Origin: Deltaproteobacteria bacterium | GTDB taxonomy: Bacteria; Desulfobacterota; Syntrophia; Syntrophales; Smithellaceae | DNA: 8,902 nucleotides | Direction of reading: 5' to 3' | NCBI GenBank assembly: GCA_009668925.1 | Contig: SBEK01000163.1 | Coordinates: 1-8,902, forward strand | Part shown: positions 4,949 through 8,902 of the stretch, piece by piece | How positions within the stretch are numbered: position 1 is the stretch's first letter | Layout of the letters: the number at the start of each line of letters is the position of its first letter | Notes under the pieces: generated by a model | Database searches by the model: none | Seen by the model: only the letters and a program-made list of their open reading frames with translations | Told to the model about the DNA's origin: nothing | Program-made: the position numbers and the translations under genes

Positions 4949-7900
4949 TGCGGCTTTGCCGGCTTGATCGCCTGCCGTTTTCAGGAAAGACCCGCCAAAC
5001 CCTCGGATGATCTGACCATCGCCGCCCTTTGGAAAAAAATCAAGAAAGCCGGTTTGCAGTCGATTCTGTCCGGAGAAAATACTGCCGAGACATTCCTGGA
5101 CGGCGTCCATACGGTCCAGGCCGTAAACGATGCGGTTTTGGAACTGAAGAGCGAACAGGCGCAGGAATTTCTTTTTTTCGAGACAAGCCGAGCCGCCGAA
5201 TTAGCCAGGATTACCGCAGAAATGAGAAAATTTCTCGCAGCCGAAGAAAGGATTCTGGATGATCGGGCCGCCGCCATAAGTTCAGCCGATCTGGAAGCGA
5301 TCAACGGCCGGATGATTCAGCTGAAGGACATCTGCTGGATGCTCGAGAAGGACATTCTCGCCAATCTGCAAAAAGTCCTGGCGCTCGCCGGCGTCGAAAA
5401 GCCTTCCTCCGTGGCGTTCGCCGCATTTCGAAAATACCGCAAACTCAATCTGCTGCTCAATGCCCTGGATCGTCTCGAGGTCAGAGGGCGCGACTCCGCA
5501 GGCCTTCAGTTGAATTTTACATTAAAGAACAGCCATGAACTGCAAACGATCATCCGGCAGATCCAGGCAAACGGCCTGGCCGATGATTTTCAGCGGCGCA
5601 CACAAGACAATGATCTGCTCAATGGGTCTATTTTTATTTCTCATGACCGCCCGGACAGTTCCGGCGGCGTCAACGTCACCTTCACCTACAAAACATTTTC
5701 CATCGTCGGCGAACTGGGGCGCAATGTGGCCGACCTCAGAAAATCCATTCGGGAAGACCGGATTCTGCATCATTTCGCGGCCGCGGAATCGGTTTGTGAA
5801 ACAGCCCTGACGCATACCCGCTGGGCCTCCGTCGGCTCAATCACGGAATTGAACTGCCACCCGGTCAACAACTTTACACTCACCTGCACCCCTTCCGTCT
5901 GTCCCTTTTATCCCGGAAGAGAGGTGCAGATCAATGCCGTCCTGAACGGGGACATCGACAACTACCCGGCTCTCCGGGATGCTCTCGAAGCGGACGGCGA
6001 ATTGATTGATCCGGAGATGACGACCGACACCAAGATTATTCCGCTGCAGATAGAAAAATATCTCAAAACCGGAAAGGATCTTGCCGAAGCTTTCCGCCTG
6101 GCTGTTAATGACTTTGAAGGATCGCACGCGATCGTCATACAAAGCAACCTGGAACCCGGCAAGATGTTTCTGGCGCTCAAAGGGAGCGGCCAGTCCATTT
6201 ATGTCGGAATCAATGCCGACCAGTACATGTTTTCTTCAGAATTGTACGGTCTGGTGGAAGTCATGCCCCGCTTTCTCAAGATGAACGGAGAAACGGGCAA
6301 TGGCGCCGCGAGCGGACAAATATTTATTCTGGATCAGAATCGCGGCAACGGACTGGCCGGCATTTCCGCCAGTTTTTATAACGGCGCGGCCATTAACCTC
6401 ACGGATCATATGCTGCAAACGGCCGAGATCACCACGCGGGATATCGACCGCAGCGACTATCCCCATTATTTCCTCAAGGAAATATCGGAATCCGCCCTGT
6501 CGATCAGAAGAACGCTGCGCGGAAAATACCGAATCAGCCCGTCGGGCCGATCCGCGCCGGATGTGACATTCAACTTTGGAGCGGATATCGTCCCCGCCGC
6601 CGTGCGCAGGGGCCTCCAAAAGGGTTCTATCAGAAATATCGTCGTCATCGGCCATGGAACGGCGGCCGTCGCCGGTCAGGCTGTCGCCGATGCGTTGTCC
6701 CATTACCTCAAAAGAACACCGCTCTCCGTCACATCCCGGATCGCTTCCGAATTGAGCGGATTCGGACTGAAAGACGATCTCACGGATACGCTGATCATTC
6801 CGATCACGCAATCGGGAACGACGACCGATACCAACCGGGCCGTCGCCATGGCCCGCGAGCGGGGCGCTTATGTCATTTCCATCGTCAACCGCAGGCAATC
6901 CGACATTACGGCAAAATCCCATGGCGTCTTTTATACCAGCGACGGCCGCGACATCGAAATGTCGGTCGCCTCAACCAAGGCTTTCTATGCTCAGATTATC
7001 GCGGGCCAGTTGCTGGCTCTGTATTTTGCCCAGCTCATGGGGGCCCGTTCGGACGAAGCGATCGCGGATGCCCTGAGACACCTCGAATCGGCGCCCCAGC
7101 AGATGAACCGACTGTTCAAAAATCGAGACGAGATTGCCGCTTCGGTGAGACAGGCCGTGGGCAAGCGACACTGGGCGGTGGTCGGCAGCGGGCCCAATAA
7201 GGCGGCAGCCGACGAGATCCGCATCAAACTTTCCGAATTGTGTTACCGGACGATTTCATCGGACATCGTGGAAAACAAGAAACACATTGACCTGTCCGCC
7301 GAACCGCTCATACTGGTCTGCGCCTCCGGTAATCCGCAGGCTGTTATGGGAGACGTCGTTAAGGACGTAGCGATTTTCAAAGCCCACAAGGCGACGGTGA
7401 TCGTTTTTGCGGACGAAGGCGATCACCGTTTTGATCCCGTTGCGGATGCGGTCATCGCCATTCCGGTTGCCCCTCCGCCCCTGCCCGTCATTCTGAACAC
7501 GATGGCCGGCCACCTCTGGGGCTACTATGCGGCGTGCGCCATCGACGAAGGCGCCCAAATGCTCCGTGAGTTCCGCAGCCGGCTGACCGCAGAGTTGACG
7601 GACCGTTCAAAAAGATCCTTATCGATCATTGATTTGGTCGCCGATACCTCCCTGCGCCGGATCATCAATGAGTTCTACACGGCATTCAACCAGCAGCGCC
7701 TGAACGGATCCCTGAGCGTCCTTGGCGGAAAAACCATCGCCGATCTTCTGCTCCTTCTGAAATATGCGGCGGGCAAATTGCCTCTGCAGGATATCCGCCA
7801 TGAATTCAAAAGCGAAGGCGGCCTGATCTCTCCTTTTGATCTCCTCGATGCTTCACTGGGCGCGGCGATCGACGAACTCACCCGTCCCATCGACGCGATT

Positions 7901-8530
7901 CGTCATCAAGCCAAAACCGTCACGGTGGGAACAAGCCGGAAGGAAAAAGAAATCAAAGGCATCCTTTTCGATCTGCTGGAAGCCCTCAATTTTTCCATGA
8001 AAAATTTAACGTATCGGAATGTTCTGACCCTCAACCGCGTTCAACCGGCTATCGCATCGATTCGCGGCTGCACGCTCTATGCGATCCGGAATCTTGACGA
8101 ACAGGGAAATCCCTCGGAAAACACGATCATTGAAATTCTGAGGAAAGGCGGCGTGGCCGCGCAGATGAAATCCCGCTCCGATCAGCCGGCAGTGCTGATG
8201 GGAACAAAGAAGACCATCGTGAGCACCGGCCACGTCCATATCGGAAAAGGAAAATCCGACGGGGCCTCGATTCTCGTCGTACCGCTTCTGGAAGAAAACA
8301 ACATCGTCGCGAATCTCCTCCTGCTGCACATCGATTACAACGAAGCGCTGCCGCTCGCGGCGAAAATAGACGTTCTGGGGTATCGTTACGCCGATATCCG
8401 CAACCTCGTCAATGAATACAATCTCCCCTGGCAGGATGACCACCTGAACTCTCTCACACTGGAGTCGCTTTTCTGCGAATCGGTTGAAGCCATCGCCGGA
8501 CAAATCAGAGCCCGGATTATTCAGTCCTAG
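4811..8530 (+). CDS. Extended GlmS-type amidotransferase (class II GATase plus two SIS domains)
   Basis: This 1239-residue protein is about twice the length of E. coli GlmS (about 608). The expected reaction is L-glutamine plus fructose-6-phosphate to glucosamine-6-phosphate plus glutamate, the first step to UDP-GlcNAc. The glutaminase half has NCGFAGLIA (nucleophile C47), RLEVRGRDSAG (221-231), THTRWASVG (334-342), NGDIDN (379-384, oxyanion N379/G380) and TDTK with D406. The first SIS domain (about 600-760) has GHGTAAVAG, ITQSGTTTDT (665-674) and SVASTKAF. The second (about 775-930) keeps E802, K806, E809 and H825, matching E. coli E481, K485, E488 and H504 at identical spacing; the tail lysine is K1035 in AKTVTV. 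Oddities are about 150 extra residues between C47 and R225, about 110 before AKTVTV, and about 200 after it. The ATG at 4811 is the first possible in-frame start; the nearest AGGA is about 15 bases upstream, so the start is uncertain. It might act on a sugar phosphate other than fructose-6-phosphate. Confidence 0.88.
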   Translation: MCTNLFRSLKNFWGLIARCRIFIGRNPDHLPAPVIVFFPLWPGRLNCGFAGLIACRFQERPAKPSDDLTIAALWKKIKKAGLQSILSGENTAETFLDGVHTVQAVNDAVLELKSEQAQEFLFFETSRAAELARITAEMRKFLAAEERILDDRAAAISSADLEAINGRMIQLKDICWMLEKDILANLQKVLALAGVEKPSSVAFAAFRKYRKLNLLLNALDRLEVRGRDSAGLQLNFTLKNSHELQTIIRQIQANGLADDFQRRTQDNDLLNGSIFISHDRPDSSGGVNVTFTYKTFSIVGELGRNVADLRKSIREDRILHHFAAAESVCETALTHTRWASVGSITELNCHPVNNFTLTCTPSVCPFYPGREVQINAVLNGDIDNYPALRDALEADGELIDPEMTTDTKIIPLQIEKYLKTGKDLAEAFRLAVNDFEGSHAIVIQSNLEPGKMFLALKGSGQSIYVGINADQYMFSSELYGLVEVMPRFLKMNGETGNGAASGQIFILDQNRGNGLAGISASFYNGAAINLTDHMLQTAEITTRDIDRSDYPHYFLKEISESALSIRRTLRGKYRISPSGRSAPDVTFNFGADIVPAAVRRGLQKGSIRNIVVIGHGTAAVAGQAVADALSHYLKRTPLSVTSRIASELSGFGLKDDLTDTLIIPITQSGTTTDTNRAVAMARERGAYVISIVNRRQSDITAKSHGVFYTSDGRDIEMSVASTKAFYAQIIAGQLLALYFAQLMGARSDEAIADALRHLESAPQQMNRLFKNRDEIAASVRQAVGKRHWAVVGSGPNKAAADEIRIKLSELCYRTISSDIVENKKHIDLSAEPLILVCASGNPQAVMGDVVKDVAIFKAHKATVIVFADEGDHRFDPVADAVIAIPVAPPPLPVILNTMAGHLWGYYAACAIDEGAQMLREFRSRLTAELTDRSKRSLSIIDLVADTSLRRIINEFYTAFNQQRLNGSLSVLGGKTIADLLLLLKYAAGKLPLQDIRHEFKSEGGLISPFDLLDASLGAAIDELTRPIDAIRHQAKTVTVGTSRKEKEIKGILFDLLEALNFSMKNLTYRNVLTLNRVQPAIASIRGCTLYAIRNLDEQGNPSENTIIEILRKGGVAAQMKSRSDQPAVLMGTKKTIVSTGHVHIGKGKSDGASILVVPLLEENNIVANLLLLHIDYNEALPLAAKIDVLGYRYADIRNLVNEYNLPWQDDHLNSLTLESLFCESVEAIAGQIRARIIQS

Positions 8531-8592
8531 CCGCCCAAATGAACTTCTTGTGATATCCATAGGATATTTTCGGGCAAGCATCGTTGGGCGGC
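8530..8592 (+). terminator. Nested inverted repeats after the amidotransferase gene
   Basis: GCCGCCCAA (8530-8538) and TTGGGCGGC (8584-8592) are perfect 9-bp inverted arms; the first arm includes the last base of the stop codon. Inside them ATATCC-ATA-GGATAT (8553-8567) forms a second hairpin followed by TTT. The inner hairpin is AT-rich with a short T-run, and the outer one has no T-run, so this is at best an atypical terminator or an RNA 3'-end stabiliser. Confidence 0.4.
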
Positions 8593-8656
8593 ACTGCGCC
8601 TCCAGACTTACAGAACAAAATTGAACCAAAAAATTAATAAAACGACAAAAATGTGT

Positions 8657-8685
8657 TTGACAAAAATGGCATTTGCCAGTAGGAA
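8657..8685 (+). promoter_or_regulatory. Candidate promoter of the NrpR-type gene
   Basis: TTGACA (8657-8662) is a perfect -35 box. With a 17-base spacer the -10 would be TAGGAA (8680-8685), a weak match. The upstream DNA (8613-8652) is A-rich, as in UP elements. The predicted start point falls inside the inverted repeats at 8688-8710, and one palindrome lies in the -35/-10 spacer. Confidence 0.45.
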
Positions 8686-8710
8686 TACGGCAAACAATTG
8701 CCGTTTGCCG
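8667..8710. promoter_or_regulatory. Operator-like cluster of GGCAA/TTGCC inverted repeats
   Basis: Three overlapping dyads share one half-site type. TGGCA-TT-TGCCA spans 8667-8678. CGGCAA-N4-TTGCCG spans 8688-8703. CGGCAAAC-N7-GTTTGCCG spans 8688-8710, reusing the left arm. The GGCA half-sites at 8668 and 8689 are 21 bases apart and the TTTGCC half-sites at 8672 and 8704 are 32 apart, near two and three helical turns. They overlap the candidate promoter, as expected for repression. Archaeal NrpR binds a related but different dyad of the form GGAA-N6-TTCC, so autoregulation is plausible. Confidence 0.5.
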
Positions 8711-8721
8711 ACAGGGGACCT

Positions 8722-8902
8722 ATGCCGGAGCTCGTTAAGCCCGAAGATACCGAACGAAAAGCCATTCTCATCCTGAAGATCCTCCATGAACATCCGGATC
8801 CTCTCGGCGCGCGGGTGATCGCCCGGAAAATGGCGGAGCGCGACGTTCGGTTAAGTGAACGAACGGTCCGCTACCACCTCAAATTCATGGATGAGCGGGG
8901 GC
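8722..8902 (+). CDS. NrpR-type transcriptional regulator, N-terminal part (cut by window edge)
   Basis: Sixty codons are visible before the window ends. They encode a winged-helix domain of the type at the N-terminus of NrpR (the RNase R-like winged helix): RKAILILKILHEHPDPLGAR at 12-31, then a recognition-helix segment LSERTVRYHLKFMDERG at 44-60. In methanogenic archaea NrpR represses nitrogen-assimilation genes and is released by 2-oxoglutarate, which binds the DUF128 domain; bacterial homologues exist but are less studied. DUF128 would lie outside the window and cannot be confirmed. The ATG at 8722 is preceded by AGGGGA (8713-8718), close but usable. The gene follows the amidotransferase by about 190 bases and has its own promoter-like region with operator-like repeats. 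Confidence 0.75.
   Translation, partial: MPELVKPEDTERKAILILKILHEHPDPLGARVIARKMAERDVRLSERTVRYHLKFMDERG

Noticed and set aside
6236..6922. 228-codon minus-strand frame inside the amidotransferase gene.
   Set aside because: It is antisense to conserved SIS-domain coding sequence and has no ribosome site or recognisable domain.
8664..8680. Sigma-54 promoter (TGGCA...TTGC) before the NrpR-type gene.
   Set aside because: The GG to GC distance is 7 bases, not the fixed spacing sigma-54 needs; the palindrome reading explains the motif better.

Overview
The window looks like a chromosomal segment of a moderate-GC Gram-negative bacterium. The best guess is a Desulfobacterota/'Deltaproteobacteria' member, possibly a syntroph-type anaerobe. 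This rests on overall gene style, a stand-alone Fis-like protein, and an NrpR-type regulator gene (best known from methanogenic archaea, with scattered bacterial homologues). No rRNA, tRNA, CRISPR array, transposase or phage gene was seen, so taxonomy is inference only.

Layout. Bases 1-239 hold no gene. They contain an AT-rich stretch, a small palindrome and a tight cluster of DnaA-box-like 9-mers on an exact 12-bp period. On the minus strand, a comM/yifB-type AAA+ ATPase gene (2908-1379, GTG start) is followed after 68 nt by ilvE, a branched-chain amino acid aminotransferase (1310-240). A divergent promoter region (2909-3088) separates comM from moaC (3089-3574, plus strand). Twelve bases after moaC comes a gene for a three-helix membrane protein with a bacterial PH-like domain (3587-4099), then a Fis-family DNA-binding protein (4178-4486). 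Bases 4487-4810 hold no recognisable gene, but do hold two mutually exclusive hairpins and a possible 53-codon ORF.

The main feature is a 1239-residue protein (4811-8530). It is a GlmS-type glutamine:fructose-6-phosphate amidotransferase about twice the usual size. Aligned by eye to E. coli GlmS, nearly all glutaminase and isomerase catalytic residues are kept, several at exactly the E. coli spacing. The fold is interrupted by a roughly 150-residue helical insertion in the glutaminase domain and a roughly 110-residue insertion before the C-terminal Ala-Lys tail, and it ends with a roughly 200-residue extension. The nucleophilic cysteine is not at position 1. It follows 46 residues in an Asn-Cys-Gly-Phe context like that of the glutamate synthase precursor, which suggests a cleaved propeptide.

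The window ends inside the start of an NrpR-type winged-helix regulator gene (8722 to the edge). Its promoter region is full of GGCAA/TTGCC inverted repeats, as expected for an autoregulated repressor. A regulator family known to sense 2-oxoglutarate lying just downstream of a glutamine-consuming enzyme suggests, but does not prove, a link between nitrogen status and amino-sugar synthesis.
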